From Blastopirellula sp. (GTDB lineage: Bacteria; Planctomycetota; Planctomycetia; Pirellulales; Pirellulaceae): a stretch of 64,000 bases of DNA. Shown here piece by piece: positions 30,010-38,905 of this stretch; position 1 is the first letter of the stretch, and each line of letters begins with the position of its first letter. The position numbers and the translations under genes are program-made. Under the pieces are notes generated by a model. It worked only from the letters and a program-made list of their open reading frames with translations. It ran no database searches and was not told the origin of the DNA. The stretch covers positions 1 to 64,000 of the forward strand of contig NVWB01000012.1 of the NCBI GenBank assembly GCA_002733575.1, read 5' to 3'.

Positions 30010-31338
30010 GTGTCTCAAGTTGAAAAGTTACCGTACAAAGTCAAAGATCTAAGTCTCGCCGAATGGGGCCGAAAAGAAATCGGTTTGGCCGAAGTTGAAA
30101 TGCCTGGTTTAATGGCACTTCGTGAGAAGTACAAAGGTCAAAATCCTCTGGCTGGTGCTCGCATCGCCGGTTGTTTGCACATGACCATTCAGACAGCCGT
30201 TTTGATCGAAACGTTGACTGATCTAGGCGCAGAAGTCACCTGGAGTAGCTGTAATATCTTCTCAACGCAAGATCACGCTGCTGCCGCAATCGCTGAAACC
30301 GGTGTTCCCGTTTATGCCTGGAAAGGCGAAACCGACGAAGAATTTGATTGGTGTATCGATCAAACCATTTTCTTCCCAAGTGGCGAACCTTTGAATTTGA
30401 TCTTAGACGATGGTGGTGACTTGACCGCCATGGTTCACGACAAATACCCAGAGCTATTGGCTGGCATCAAAGGTCTTTCAGAAGAGACCACCACAGGCGT
30501 TCACCGCTTGTATCAGATGTTTGAAAAAGGCGAACTCAAGATTCCTGCCATCAACGTCAACGATTCGGTCACCAAAAGTAAATTCGACAACCTGTATGGT
30601 TGTCGTGAATCTTTGGCAGACGGTATCAAACGAGCCACCGACATCATGGTTGCTGGTAAAGTCGTTGTTATCGCTGGCTATGGCGATGTTGGCAAAGGTT
30701 GTGCTCAATCGATGCGTGGCTTTGGTGCTCGAGTTCTCGTCACCGAAATCGACCCGATCAACGCACTACAAGCTGCTATGGAAGGTTATGAAGTAACCAC
30801 CATGGAAGATGCGCTTGCCGAAGCCGATATGTATGTTACCACCACTGGTAACCGAGACATCATCACTGGTGCTCACATGCAGAAGATGAAGAATGACGCG
30901 ATTGTCTGTAACATTGGTCACTTCGATCTTGAAATCGACATGGCTTGGCTCAATGGCCAAGCAGATATCGTGAAAGACACGATCAAAGACGATAGCATCC
31001 CTGGTGGTCCACTAGATCGATATACCTTCCCTGATGGTAAATCAATCCTTATTTTGGCCGAAGGTCGATTGGTCAACCTCGGTTGTGCCACTGGTCATCC
31101 ATCGTTTGTGATGTCGGCGTCATTCGCCAACCAAGTGATTGCTCAACTCGAACTTTGGGAACGAGCCGAAGATTACCCACTCGGCGTTCACGTGTTGCCT
31201 AAACGTTTGGACGAAGAAGTGGCCCGATTGCATCTAGACAAACTGGGTGTCAAGCTGACCAAGATGTCAAAAGAACAAGCAGATTACATCGGTATTCCGG
31301 TTAATGGTCCATTCAAGCCTGAACACTATCGTTATTAA
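30010..31338 (+). CDS. ahcY: Adenosylhomocysteinase
   Basis: The enzyme hydrolyses S-adenosylhomocysteine to adenosine and homocysteine, clearing the product of methylation reactions. The 442-residue protein has [11 protein letters not shown], the NAD-binding [15 protein letters not shown] and the C-terminal [10 protein letters not shown], all hallmark elements. The frame extends upstream to 29974, but AAGGAG at 29998-30003 lies 6 bases before GTG 30010, and the shorter form matches family starts. No riboswitch was recognised in the 130-base leader. A terminator follows. Confidence 0.97.
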   Translation: MSQVEKLPYKVKDLSLAEWGRKEIGLAEVEMPGLMALREKYKGQNPLAGARIAGCLHMTIQTAVLIETLTDLGAEVTWSSCNIFSTQDHAAAAIAETGVPVYAWKGETDEEFDWCIDQTIFFPSGEPLNLILDDGGDLTAMVHDKYPELLAGIKGLSEETTTGVHRLYQMFEKGELKIPAINVNDSVTKSKFDNLYGCRESLADGIKRATDIMVAGKVVVIAGYGDVGKGCAQSMRGFGARVLVTEIDPINALQAAMEGYEVTTMEDALAEADMYVTTTGNRDIITGAHMQKMKNDAIVCNIGHFDLEIDMAWLNGQADIVKDTIKDDSIPGGPLDRYTFPDGKSILILAEGRLVNLGCATGHPSFVMSASFANQVIAQLELWERAEDYPLGVHVLPKRLDEEVARLHLDKLGVKLTKMSKEQADYIGIPVNGPFKPEHYRY

Positions 31339-31406
31339 TTTGTAAATTCAGTGTGAAAACTGAACGAACTGCCCCAAATGCTAGCGTAGGGCGGTTGCAA
31401 CAAACG

Positions 31407-31442
31407 AGGGACTCCGTGATAACAAAACGGTGTCCCTTTTTT
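31407..31442 (+). terminator. Terminator of ahcY
   Basis: AGGGACTCCGT (31407-31417) pairs with ACGGTGTCCCT (31427-31437) with one mismatch, followed by a run of T. It is about 70 bases after the ahcY stop. Confidence 0.88.
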
Positions 31443-31479
31443 CATTCCCAGTCAGAAGCTTAGGATCTGAAACAGCAAT

Positions 31480-32796
31480 ATGCCGGAAATTCAACCTATT
31501 CGCGGTTTACGTTACGATCTCGGTCATGTCGGTGCTTTAAGCGATGTGATTGCCCCTCCTTACGATGTGATCAGCCCTGAGTTTCAAGACGAACTCTACA
31601 AAAAGCATCCAGCCAATGTGATTCGACTCATTTTGAATCGCCAAGAGCCAGGCGATGATGACGAGAACAACCGCTACAGCCGGGCCGCTCGTTTCCTAAA
31701 AAACTGGCAAAGCGAAGGCGTTCTGCAAAAAGAAGCCGACCCTGCCCTGTATGTGTACCACCAAGAGTTTGAAGCCGAAGGCACCAAATACGTGCGTCGC
31801 GGTTTCATGGGCGGAGTTAAAGTGGTCCCTTTTGGCGAAGGCAATATCTACCCACACGAAGAGACACACTCAGCGGCTAAAGTAGATCGTCTGAAACTAT
31901 TCAATGCTACAAAAACCAATTTGAGCCAAATCTTCGGTCTCTATCCTGACCCAGATAATCAGGTTCAATCGGTGCTGGAAGATTACATCATCGGAAAAAC
32001 TCCAATAGAAGCGACTGACCACATAGGCGTACTGCATCGCCTGTGGCCTGTGACCGATGTTGAGTTAATCGCCAAGGTATCACTGGCGATTTCAGAGCAA
32101 CCGATGTACGTGGCCGATGGTCATCATCGCTACGAAACCGCCTGTAACTATCGCCAACAGTTGATCGACAGTGGTGAACTGACGACAGGACATCCGGCCG
32201 AATATGTCATGACCATGCTTGTCAGCATGACCGATCAAGGAATGATTGTTCTGCCAACCCATCGATTATTCCGTGGAATTCCTGAGCTAAGTTCGGCTGA
32301 ACTACTGGAGAAAATCTCTGGTTGCTTTGATACCAGAGTCGTTGGAACTGGCGCTAAACTGGCCGATGAAATCTGGGAAGACATCGAAACTGCCGATCAA
32401 CAAGGAACCGTCGGGCTCTACTGCTCGAAAGATGATACCTGGGTCATGGCTTCCATTAATGATGCAGGCCGGGCCAAAATGGCCGAAGTGGCATCGGAAC
32501 AAAGCACAGACTGGCAAGGGCTCGGTGTCTCGATTCTACATCGCCTGATCATTGAAACCTTGTTAGGTGCAACTGATCTGCCTAAGCCTAAATACGTGCA
32601 TCAAGTCAGTGAAGTCATCGAGGGCATTGATGGCGGCGATCCTGATGGAGGCAAGTTCCCACTGGGCGCAATCGTAATGCCGGCCACTTTGGAGCATATT
32701 CGCTTGATCAGTGAGCATGGCGAACGCATGCCTGCCAAGAGCACCTATTTCTACCCGAAACTTCTCAGCGGTTTGGTCTTCAACCCACTCTCGTAG
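31480..32796 (+). CDS. DUF1015 family protein
   Basis: The 438-residue soluble protein opens with the DUF1015 signature IQPIRGLRYDLGHVGALSDV then IAPPYDVISPEFQ. The core ADGHHRYETACNYR near residue 213 is the most conserved part and could bind a metal or cofactor. Its biochemical role is uncertain; some members are annotated as serine-kinase or SerC-related. It lies between ahcY, whose terminator precedes it, and the parS-parAB region. No membrane segment is present. Confidence 0.9.
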   Translation: MPEIQPIRGLRYDLGHVGALSDVIAPPYDVISPEFQDELYKKHPANVIRLILNRQEPGDDDENNRYSRAARFLKNWQSEGVLQKEADPALYVYHQEFEAEGTKYVRRGFMGGVKVVPFGEGNIYPHEETHSAAKVDRLKLFNATKTNLSQIFGLYPDPDNQVQSVLEDYIIGKTPIEATDHIGVLHRLWPVTDVELIAKVSLAISEQPMYVADGHHRYETACNYRQQLIDSGELTTGHPAEYVMTMLVSMTDQGMIVLPTHRLFRGIPELSSAELLEKISGCFDTRVVGTGAKLADEIWEDIETADQQGTVGLYCSKDDTWVMASINDAGRAKMAEVASEQSTDWQGLGVSILHRLIIETLLGATDLPKPKYVHQVSEVIEGIDGGDPDGGKFPLGAIVMPATLEHIRLISEHGERMPAKSTYFYPKLLSGLVFNPLS

Positions 32797-32810
32797 ACGC
32801 TGAAGAACAA

Positions 32811-32824
32811 GTTTCACGTGAAAC
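32811..32824. other. parS: parS site 1
   Basis: GTTTCACGTGAAAC, a perfect 14-bp palindrome, equals the core of the ParB-binding site parS known from B. subtilis and most bacteria. It is 14 bases after the DUF1015 stop. Confidence 0.93.
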
Positions 32825-32829
32825 AAGAT

Positions 32830-32868
32830 AAGACGATCATGGGGCTTCTCATGATCGTCTTGTTATTT
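32830..32868 (+). terminator. Terminator of the DUF1015 gene, between two parS sites
   Basis: AAGACGATCATG (32830-32841) and CATGATCGTCTT (32850-32861) form a perfect 12-bp stem with an 8-base loop, followed by GTTATTTCTT, a weak T-tract. It is flanked by parS sites 1 and 2. Confidence 0.7.
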
Positions 32869-32887
32869 CTTGATAGTAAGACTAGGT

Positions 32888-32901
32888 GTTTCACGTGAAA
32901 C
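32888..32901. other. parS: parS site 2
   Basis: A second exact GTTTCACGTGAAAC, 63 bases after the first, extended to the 16-bp TGTTTCACGTGAAACA consensus. Confidence 0.93.
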
Positions 32902-32923
32902 AGGCAAGACAAGTGGACTCTAT

Positions 32924-32937
32924 GTTTCACGTGAAAC
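32924..32937. other. parS: parS site 3
   Basis: A third exact GTTTCACGTGAAAC, 22 bases after the second and 130 bases before parA. Three sites within 130 bases form a loading platform for ParB. Confidence 0.93.
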
Positions 32938-32969
32938 TTCGGTTTCTTAGCGAAAATGCCATGGGGCTA

Positions 32970-32978
32970 TTGTCCACA
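32970..32978 (+). promoter_or_regulatory. DnaA-box-like word
   Basis: TTGTCCACA differs from the DnaA box TTATCCACA at one base. It lies between parS site 3 and parA. One box alone does not mark an origin. Confidence 0.3.
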
Positions 32979-33066
32979 AATCGATAGAATCACCCGACCT
33001 GATGTTCTCAAATGAAGATCAGCTTCAATTAGATAGTCATTCAATCGATAAATAGATCCGCAGTTC

Positions 33067-33813
33067 ATGGCACGCATTATCAGCATCGCCAATCAAAAAG
33101 GTGGAGTAGGCAAAACCACGACTGCCATTAATTTGGCGTCCGGTTTAGCCAGTGCCGGAATGCGTACGTTGCTGGTTGATCTTGATCCACAGTGTAATGC
33201 CACGACAGGATTGAACTGTGAACCAACAGATCGACATCCGATGGTGTTGGATCAATCGTTGAATGAATCGATAGTTGAAACACACATCCCAGGTTTAGAC
33301 TTATTGCCTGGCAGTCGCAGCTTCCAAGATGTCGAACTGCTAGCATCCGAGAATATGCCCAATACCGCGTTGCTAGAGAATCATCTCTACCAAGGCATGG
33401 GCAAGTATGATTTTGTATTAATTGACTGTCCGCCTTCGGTAGGCAGTTTAACGCAAACTGCATTGGCAGCTTCAACCGAAGTGTTGATGCCGATCCAGTG
33501 TGAATATTTTGCAATGGAAGGTCTCACGCAAATGATTCACGTTATTCGTGACGTTATGAATCGTGAAAAGGGCCAACTAGAATTTGGTGGAATTGTGCTC
33601 ACTATGCACGATCCACAACTTGAATTAACAAAAGAAGTAGAACAAGAAGTTCGTGAGTTCTTTGGGGAAATCGTGTTCGACACGGTGATCCCAAGAGATG
33701 TTTTAGTTTCCGAAGCACCCAGTCATGGGCAACCGATTCTGCAACATGCTCCACGCTCTCGTGGTGCTCGCGCTTACGTTGAACTTTGCATGGAGGTATT
33801 AGAACGTGACTAA
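33067..33813 (+). CDS. parA: Chromosome-partitioning ATPase ParA (Soj)
   Basis: The 248-residue protein starts MARIISIANQKGGVGKTTTA with the deviant Walker A KGGVGKTT at about 11-18. Walker A' LLVDLDPQCNATT and Walker B FVLIDCPPS follow. Chromosomal ParA proteins of this length lack the extra N-terminal regulatory domain of plasmid types. It binds DNA non-specifically with ATP and is stimulated by ParB. It overlaps parB by 8 bases, so translation is coupled, and parS sites lie just upstream. Confidence 0.97.
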   Translation: MARIISIANQKGGVGKTTTAINLASGLASAGMRTLLVDLDPQCNATTGLNCEPTDRHPMVLDQSLNESIVETHIPGLDLLPGSRSFQDVELLASENMPNTALLENHLYQGMGKYDFVLIDCPPSVGSLTQTALAASTEVLMPIQCEYFAMEGLTQMIHVIRDVMNREKGQLEFGGIVLTMHDPQLELTKEVEQEVREFFGEIVFDTVIPRDVLVSEAPSHGQPILQHAPRSRGARAYVELCMEVLERD

Positions 33814-34813
33814 ACAAAAACGCTTAGGCCGAGGCTTAGCCGCATTACTGGGTGGCCCAATTGATGAGCAACCAATTTCGGCAAATACGCCAACACCTGT
33901 CGAAGAACCGACCTTGCCGCGAGTCTATCGTGGTGAAGAAGAAACATCCACTGATACGCCCATTGAGATCGCTACGCCTGCCGATAGTATCTTGCGGCTG
34001 AATGTTCATGAGATTGATGACAACCCGTTTCAACCTCGTCGAGAGTTTAACGAGTCCGAAATTGTATCGCTGGCTGAAAGCCTAAAAGAACACGATATGC
34101 TTCAGCCGATCGTGGTTCGAGTCGTCGATGGGCGATACCAATTGATCTCGGGCGAACGAAGACTGCGTGCATCGATTCACGCCGGTTGGACAGAAATCCC
34201 GGCTCAAGTCCGAGAAGCCGATGATCGTCTCGTGGCCGAACTGGCGATTGTAGAAAATTTACAACGTAAAGACTTGAACCCTATCGAAAAAGCGTTGTCT
34301 TTTCATCGATACATCCAAGAACACAATTGCACCCAAGGTGATTTGTCCAAACGAATTAAGATCGACCGTTCCACCATCGCCAACTTGATGCGATTGTTAG
34401 AACTACCTGAGGCAATTAAATCGGCAGTCGTAACTGGCAAACTAACCGCCGGTCATGCACGCGCTTTATTACCGTTGGGCGATGAACCATTGCAGCTAGA
34501 GTTCAGCCAGCGTATTGAAACCGAAGGGCTGAGTGTTCGTGCAGTGGAACGGGCGGTCTCGGAATTCCTGCAAGACGAAGACGAAGGCCCCACTGCGGTT
34601 GAGAAAGTAAACAAATCAAAAAAATCGCGAACCACCAGCACGCACATCGAGTCCTTAGAGCAAGAGTTGAAAATGACTCTCGGTACGAAGGTGGCAATTC
34701 AGCAATCAGGAAAAGGCGGTAAAATTTCTATACAGTTTAAGAATGAAGCTGAATTCGAGCGGATTTTCGATCAACTGCAAGGCACAACTGGTGATTTACG
34801 CAAAGCCAGTTAA
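33806..34813 (+). CDS. parB: Chromosome-partitioning CTPase ParB (Spo0J)
   Basis: The 335-residue protein binds parS and spreads as a CTP-dependent clamp. The N-terminus RLGRGLAALLGG contacts ParA. NPFQPRREF and the CTP-binding GERRLRA (about residues 115-121) precede a helix-turn-helix domain (SKRIKIDRSTIANLMRLLELP). The C-terminal 60 residues should dimerise. The start is GTG 33806, inside parA, with GGAGG at 33792-33796 placed correctly. The terminal linker is Lys/Ser/Glu-rich. Confidence 0.97.
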   Translation: MTKQKRLGRGLAALLGGPIDEQPISANTPTPVEEPTLPRVYRGEEETSTDTPIEIATPADSILRLNVHEIDDNPFQPRREFNESEIVSLAESLKEHDMLQPIVVRVVDGRYQLISGERRLRASIHAGWTEIPAQVREADDRLVAELAIVENLQRKDLNPIEKALSFHRYIQEHNCTQGDLSKRIKIDRSTIANLMRLLELPEAIKSAVVTGKLTAGHARALLPLGDEPLQLEFSQRIETEGLSVRAVERAVSEFLQDEDEGPTAVEKVNKSKKSRTTSTHIESLEQELKMTLGTKVAIQQSGKGGKISIQFKNEAEFERIFDQLQGTTGDLRKAS

Positions 34814-34924
34814 TGTAGTGTACAGATGTATAATTTCACTACCCCGATTGCAAGGAACCGGGGTTATCCTGTATCATCATCGTATCACGTAAAACAACCA
34901 CCGTTTTTCGTGGCAAAAACAACT

Positions 34925-34999
34925 CGGGGTGTAGCGCAGCCTGGCTAGCGCATCTGCTTTGGGAGCAGAGGGTCGCAGGTTCGAATCCTGTCACCCCGA
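34925..34999 (+). tRNA. tRNA-Pro (TGG)
   Basis: A 75-nt cloverleaf: acceptor CGGGGTG/CACCCCG, the typical proline start with C1, anticodon loop TTTGGGA with anticodon TGG, and T-arm AGGTTCGAATCCT. Discriminator A follows and CCA is not encoded. Its last 13 bases plus the next few recur at 36636. Confidence 0.96.
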
Positions 35000-35008
35000 C
35001 TTGATATC

Positions 35009-35048
35009 AAAAAAAGCTCGTCACGTTCATTCGTGGCGAGCTTTTTTT
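35009..35048 (+). terminator. Terminator of tRNA-Pro
   Basis: AAAAAAAGCTCGTCACG pairs with CGTGGCGAGCTTTTTTT around TTCATT. It starts 10 bases after the tRNA. A variant copy of this hairpin is at 36659. Confidence 0.9.
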
Positions 35049-35204
35049 GTTTGGTGCCGGTGGTCGTGTAAATAGAGCCATGACCCCTTTAAACGACCGC
35101 ATTTCTTGGATTAGTGCTTCTTCCTTTTAGACTGGATTGAAAAGCAAATTACTATCAGTTAGAACTGAATTTGCGCGTTTAAATCATCCAATGGAGATCT
35201 TCCG

Positions 35205-36422
35205 ATGAAAGTGTCCTTTTTATCTCGTTCTCTTCTGTCCAGCATTCTGTTGGTTTTAGTGGTCATGGCCGGTTTCCTGCAGGCTCAGCCCGCCAAACCT
35301 GCAGCAACAAAAAGTCCAGCGACACAGAACAATGTTGCTGCCAACTCCGCACGCATGACAAAGCAGTGGTTGATCGGCGATAAGAACCAAGATGGCAAAG
35401 TGTCCATTGATGAAACCAAAGGGTTGATGAAGGCGAACTTCAAACGCAATGATCTAGACAAAGATGGTTTTATTGATCAGAAGGAAATGGCCGATCTGGC
35501 CGGTCGGTTGTTGCAGTCACGCCAAGGCAATGCAAACCGGGGCAATACCAATCAGCGTAATACACGCAATAATAACAGGCAATCAACTGTGACGACGGAG
35601 CAGCTTCTGGCTCAAGTGCCGCAAGGTGTCACTGTGGTGCCCGACATTGCTTACCGGCCAGGTAACGAGGCGTGGAAACTCGACATGGCATTGCCATCCA
35701 GTGCTGCCAGTCAGCCACGTCCGGCGATCATCTTTATCCATGGTGGTGGCTGGCGAAATGGCGATAAAAGAGCCGCTTCGTTTATGAAGCCCATGCTTGA
35801 TTATGCGGCCAAAGGTTATGTCTGCGTCTCACTGAATTATCGATTGATTCGCGATGATTCAACCACGGTTAAAGAATGTGTTGAAGATGTGAAATGTGCC
35901 GTGCGCTGGCTGCGGGCACACGCCAAAGAATATAATGTCGATCCAAATCGCATCGGCGCCACTGGCAACTCAGCAGGCGCTCATTTGTCGGCCATGCTTG
36001 GTCTTTGTCCGCCAACTGCGGGCATGGAAGGTGATGGTCCCTGGCAGGAATATTCAAGCCGTGTTCAAGCGGTGTGCGCTAGTGCAACGCCGTCTAGTTT
36101 TATGATCCCGATGAGTAAACGCGGTGAGGCACGTTTTAAAAAGGCGGCCGATGACGCCGAGCAAAAAAAACGGCAAAAAATATCACCCATTCATTTCGTA
36201 ACAGCCAAAGCGCCGCCGTTTTTATTGTTTCATGAAGTGAGTGATGGCACGGTTGGTTTTTATCAGGGCGACAATCTGATCAAGGCATTGAAACAGGCTG
36301 GAGCCAAAGAAGCTGTATTGATGAAGTTTGAAGATGGTTCGGGGCATGGAGTGTTTTTGAAGAATATTGGGGTGACTGAAAAAGCGAGAGAAGCGTTTTT
36401 TAAGCGGACGCTGGGGCTGTGA
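35205..36422 (+). CDS. Secreted EF-hand esterase/lipase (alpha/beta hydrolase)
   Basis: The 405-residue protein has a signal peptide (LLSSILLVLVVMAGFLQA). An EF-hand pair follows: DKNQDGKVSIDE (about 59-70) and DLDKDGFIDQKE (about 78-89). After an Asn/Arg-rich linker comes a BD-FAE/esterase-type hydrolase with oxyanion motif HGGGW, nucleophile motif GNSAG and a late SGHG with the catalytic His. Such enzymes cleave acetyl or feruloyl esters in polysaccharides. It sits between the two copies of the tRNA-Pro end, so it might be cargo of an integrated element, though its codon use looks native. Confidence 0.85.
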   Translation: MKVSFLSRSLLSSILLVLVVMAGFLQAQPAKPAATKSPATQNNVAANSARMTKQWLIGDKNQDGKVSIDETKGLMKANFKRNDLDKDGFIDQKEMADLAGRLLQSRQGNANRGNTNQRNTRNNNRQSTVTTEQLLAQVPQGVTVVPDIAYRPGNEAWKLDMALPSSAASQPRPAIIFIHGGGWRNGDKRAASFMKPMLDYAAKGYVCVSLNYRLIRDDSTTVKECVEDVKCAVRWLRAHAKEYNVDPNRIGATGNSAGAHLSAMLGLCPPTAGMEGDGPWQEYSSRVQAVCASATPSSFMIPMSKRGEARFKKAADDAEQKKRQKISPIHFVTAKAPPFLLFHEVSDGTVGFYQGDNLIKALKQAGAKEAVLMKFEDGSGHGVFLKNIGVTEKAREAFFKRTLGL

Positions 36423-36635
36423 CGGGAATGGAACTCTGGCGCGTCATGTATCCTGGCGGCTAATCCGAGTCTGCCACTCAAGTCGGTGTTGACGACCGAC
36501 ACGCGAAGTCGCAGGAACAAGTGGGCTCGTTTCTCCTGCAAACAGATTACGCCAGGACCGCCACAACATGCGTCCAGATATCGGGTTGCGACGTGTGCCG
36601 TTCATCGACGCCACGGCAAAAAAGTTCTAACCGTG

Positions 36636-36652
36636 TCCTGTCACCCCGACTT
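36636..36652 (+). other. Duplicate of the tRNA-Pro 3' end (possible att site)
   Basis: TCCTGTCACCCCGACTT is identical to 34986-35002, the last part of tRNA-Pro plus its first downstream bases. GTTCTAACC upstream resembles a degraded T-arm. A short exact duplicate of a tRNA end flanking a segment is the usual trace of integrase-mediated insertion. Confidence 0.6.
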
Positions 36653-36658
36653 AAAACC

Positions 36659-36699
36659 AAAAACAGCTCGTTGCATTCATTTGTGACAAGCTGTTTTTG
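36659..36699 (+). terminator. Second copy of the tRNA-Pro terminator
   Basis: AAAACAGCTCGTTGCA pairs with TGTGACAAGCTGTTTTT around a TTCATT loop that is the same as in the terminator at 35009. Several stem bases differ on both sides in ways that keep pairing, with G-U pairs. The words after it (GTTTGTTGTCAGTGG) also parallel those after the first copy. Confidence 0.7.
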
Positions 36700-36933
36700 T
36701 TTGTTGTCAGTGGTTTACTGTTTTGAAATTAACCGCCGCCGACGACGTCCCAAATCGTTCTAACCTGGACAGTACTCGCAGCGGCCCGCCCGCCCTCGAT
36801 TGCAGGAACCATCTCTTTGGTCACAGCCAACTCGCTCTTTTGATCTGCAGTTCCTGTGGGAAACGCAATAGGAAGCGAATGCGAACCGGGTCTTCCCATT
36901 GGCTTCCCTAACCGTTCCGTAGGCATATTGAAA

Positions 36934-37107
36934 ATGCGTGTTAATTTAATTAGCTTGGGATCCGAGGGCCCGCCAACGCCCCGCTTGTACGATTCATTGG
37001 TCGAAGTTTATCGTGTTCGGCATTACAGCTCACGTACTGAAGAAGCATACATCCATTGGATTCAGCGGTATACCGAATTCCATTCACGTTTCCTGTCGTA
37101 TTCGTTT
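36934..37107 (+). pseudogene. Remnant of an integron-type tyrosine recombinase (N-terminal part)
   Basis: The frame encodes PRLYDSLVEVYRVRHYSSRTEEAYIHWIQRYTEFH in two consecutive pieces: PRLYDSLVEVYRVRHYS and SRTEEAYIHWIQRYTEFH. This is the SAM-like core-binding domain of IntI/XerC-type integrases. The catalytic domain with the Arg-His-Arg-Tyr residues is absent: within about 15 residues the frame runs into the next gene. About 60 residues survive of the usual 320. It lies 280 bases after the duplicated tRNA-Pro end, in DNA richer in GC than its neighbours, so it is probably debris of the element that used the tRNA. Confidence 0.75.
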
Positions 37108-37125
37108 CTCGCAAAAGAGAATGAC

Positions 37126-38688
37126 ATGATAAGTCGCACCGTGACCCACTTTCGGTTCTGGTTACTCGCAGTGATTGTCACTGCCGGTTCTTCTGACAGT
37201 CTTTTAGCCGAAACTACAACTGTGTATGTCGTTCGTCACGCCGAGAAAGAGCAACAAACACTTAACGAGTTAATTGAGACATTGTTGGATTCCGAATTAG
37301 CCGATCAAACAAGGCCGCTAACTCCCCAGGGCATGCAACGTGCGCTCGATCTTCGCGATCTATTGCGATTCGAAGGCGTTAAGTTGGACGTCCTCTATTC
37401 CACGCACTTTCTGCGAACATGGCAAACCGCTGCCCCCTGTCTGGATTTGATCAAGTCTCAGGGTCCTAAGAAGGTATGGAGATACACAGCGATTGATGAT
37501 TTGGCGAATAAGATTAGCTCGATGCATTCGGGAAAGAGCATTCTGGTTGTGGGGCATTCGACGCAGGTTGAAAAGATAGTCGAGAGATTGACCGGCAAGA
37601 CTGTAGCACCGATAGGCAATCAGTTTAATAATCTGTTCGTTGTCATGACAGATGGAACGCGTGGGACGTATGAGCGGCGATCTTATGGAGAATTTACGGC
37701 AACTGGAACCATCAATCTTTCTGAGTCGGATAGCATCGCGATCGAAGAGGCTGAGGATATCAGCGGCGTGGCTGTAATGAAAGATGGCAGTTTGCTTATC
37801 GTGAGCGACGAGTCAAAAAACGCCGTGCAGGTAATCAAGAAAGACGGGGTGACCTACGTCGCGCAACGCCCACTTCGGATCGTCGAGAACGAGGACGATG
37901 AATTGGACCTGGAGGCCGTCACTCGTCAGCCAAATTCTCAAAGGTATTTTGCGGTTGGTTCTCATTCATCACGTCGCAGACAGATTTACAAGAAACATGC
38001 AAGCAAGACCGACGAAGAACGCAGGGAGCGATTTGAAGACAAATCCCCCGACCGAGAATCCCATCGCGAACAGATCTTTCGTTTTGAGATTGACGACGAA
38101 GGGCAATTGAAGAACGTAGAATCAAAGGATTTGCAAAATGCAATTCGTAGCCATAAACTGTTATCACATTTCTTTAACAGGAAGATTAATGATGAGAAGG
38201 ACGATGCCATTCCGAGCAAGGAGAACGGCATTGATATCGAAGGCATCGCATGGCACGACGACAAGCTATACATCGGTTTACGCGGGCCCGTACTAAGATG
38301 GAACTTTGTGCCAGTGATGATTGTAGATTTCGATAATCTGGATAACGCCAACGTCCGGTACGTCCAGCTTGACGGACGTGGAATTCGCGATTTAGTCCGC
38401 ATCAATAATGGGTTCTTGATTCTCGCTGGTGCTAACGGAGACGAGCCACTTTCGTTCCAGCTCTATTTCTGGAACGGCAAGAATTGTTTCCCTGGCGAAA
38501 TAAACAAACGCTCCCCGCACGTCGTGCTCTTAGGTACGGTTCCTACTCCGCCAGGAAGTAAAGCCGAGGGTATTGCCGTCCTAAACCTTGACGACCAAGA
38601 TGCCAAGAACTACGAGCTTCTTGTTATTTATGACGGTTTACAGGGTGGTCGTCCAACTCGCTACCTACTACCGAGGGCGAACCGATAG
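37126..38688 (+). CDS. Secreted histidine phosphatase fused to DUF3616
   Basis: The 520-residue protein from ATG 37126 starts with a signal peptide (FWLLAVIVTAGSSDSLLA). Residues about 28-185 form a histidine-phosphatase domain with the catalytic RHAEK and a second His in VVGHSTQ. The remaining 300 residues resemble DUF3616: ISGVAVMKDGSLLIVSDE, GIDIEGIAWHDDKLYIGLRG and GIRDLVRINNGFLILAG, probably a beta-propeller. The frame is open back to 36856, but that part is the integrase remnant. The gene may have come with the mobile element; its function is unknown. Confidence 0.8.
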   Translation: MISRTVTHFRFWLLAVIVTAGSSDSLLAETTTVYVVRHAEKEQQTLNELIETLLDSELADQTRPLTPQGMQRALDLRDLLRFEGVKLDVLYSTHFLRTWQTAAPCLDLIKSQGPKKVWRYTAIDDLANKISSMHSGKSILVVGHSTQVEKIVERLTGKTVAPIGNQFNNLFVVMTDGTRGTYERRSYGEFTATGTINLSESDSIAIEEAEDISGVAVMKDGSLLIVSDESKNAVQVIKKDGVTYVAQRPLRIVENEDDELDLEAVTRQPNSQRYFAVGSHSSRRRQIYKKHASKTDEERRERFEDKSPDRESHREQIFRFEIDDEGQLKNVESKDLQNAIRSHKLLSHFFNRKINDEKDDAIPSKENGIDIEGIAWHDDKLYIGLRGPVLRWNFVPVMIVDFDNLDNANVRYVQLDGRGIRDLVRINNGFLILAGANGDEPLSFQLYFWNGKNCFPGEINKRSPHVVLLGTVPTPPGSKAEGIAVLNLDDQDAKNYELLVIYDGLQGGRPTRYLLPRANR

Positions 38689-38905
38689 ACAAGGACAGGT
38701 GTGCGGGAGTTGGACATTGCAGTGCCACGCGGGTCAACTTTGTCGTTCGCTGACGGAGGCGGCGGCTCTGTCGTCAGAGTGACGGCACGGCAGTAAGGTT
38801 CTCGTTGGCAGAAAACCATGAAAATACCCAGGCATTGAATCGTTTGTTCGCTATACTAAATACGAACATCAGCCATTGTTTAGGCGATGAGTACGGAGAT
38901 TGACC

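Noticed and set aside
32970-32978. Replication origin at parAB
   Set aside because: Only one near-consensus DnaA box, no AT-rich unwinding region and no dnaA or dnaN gene.
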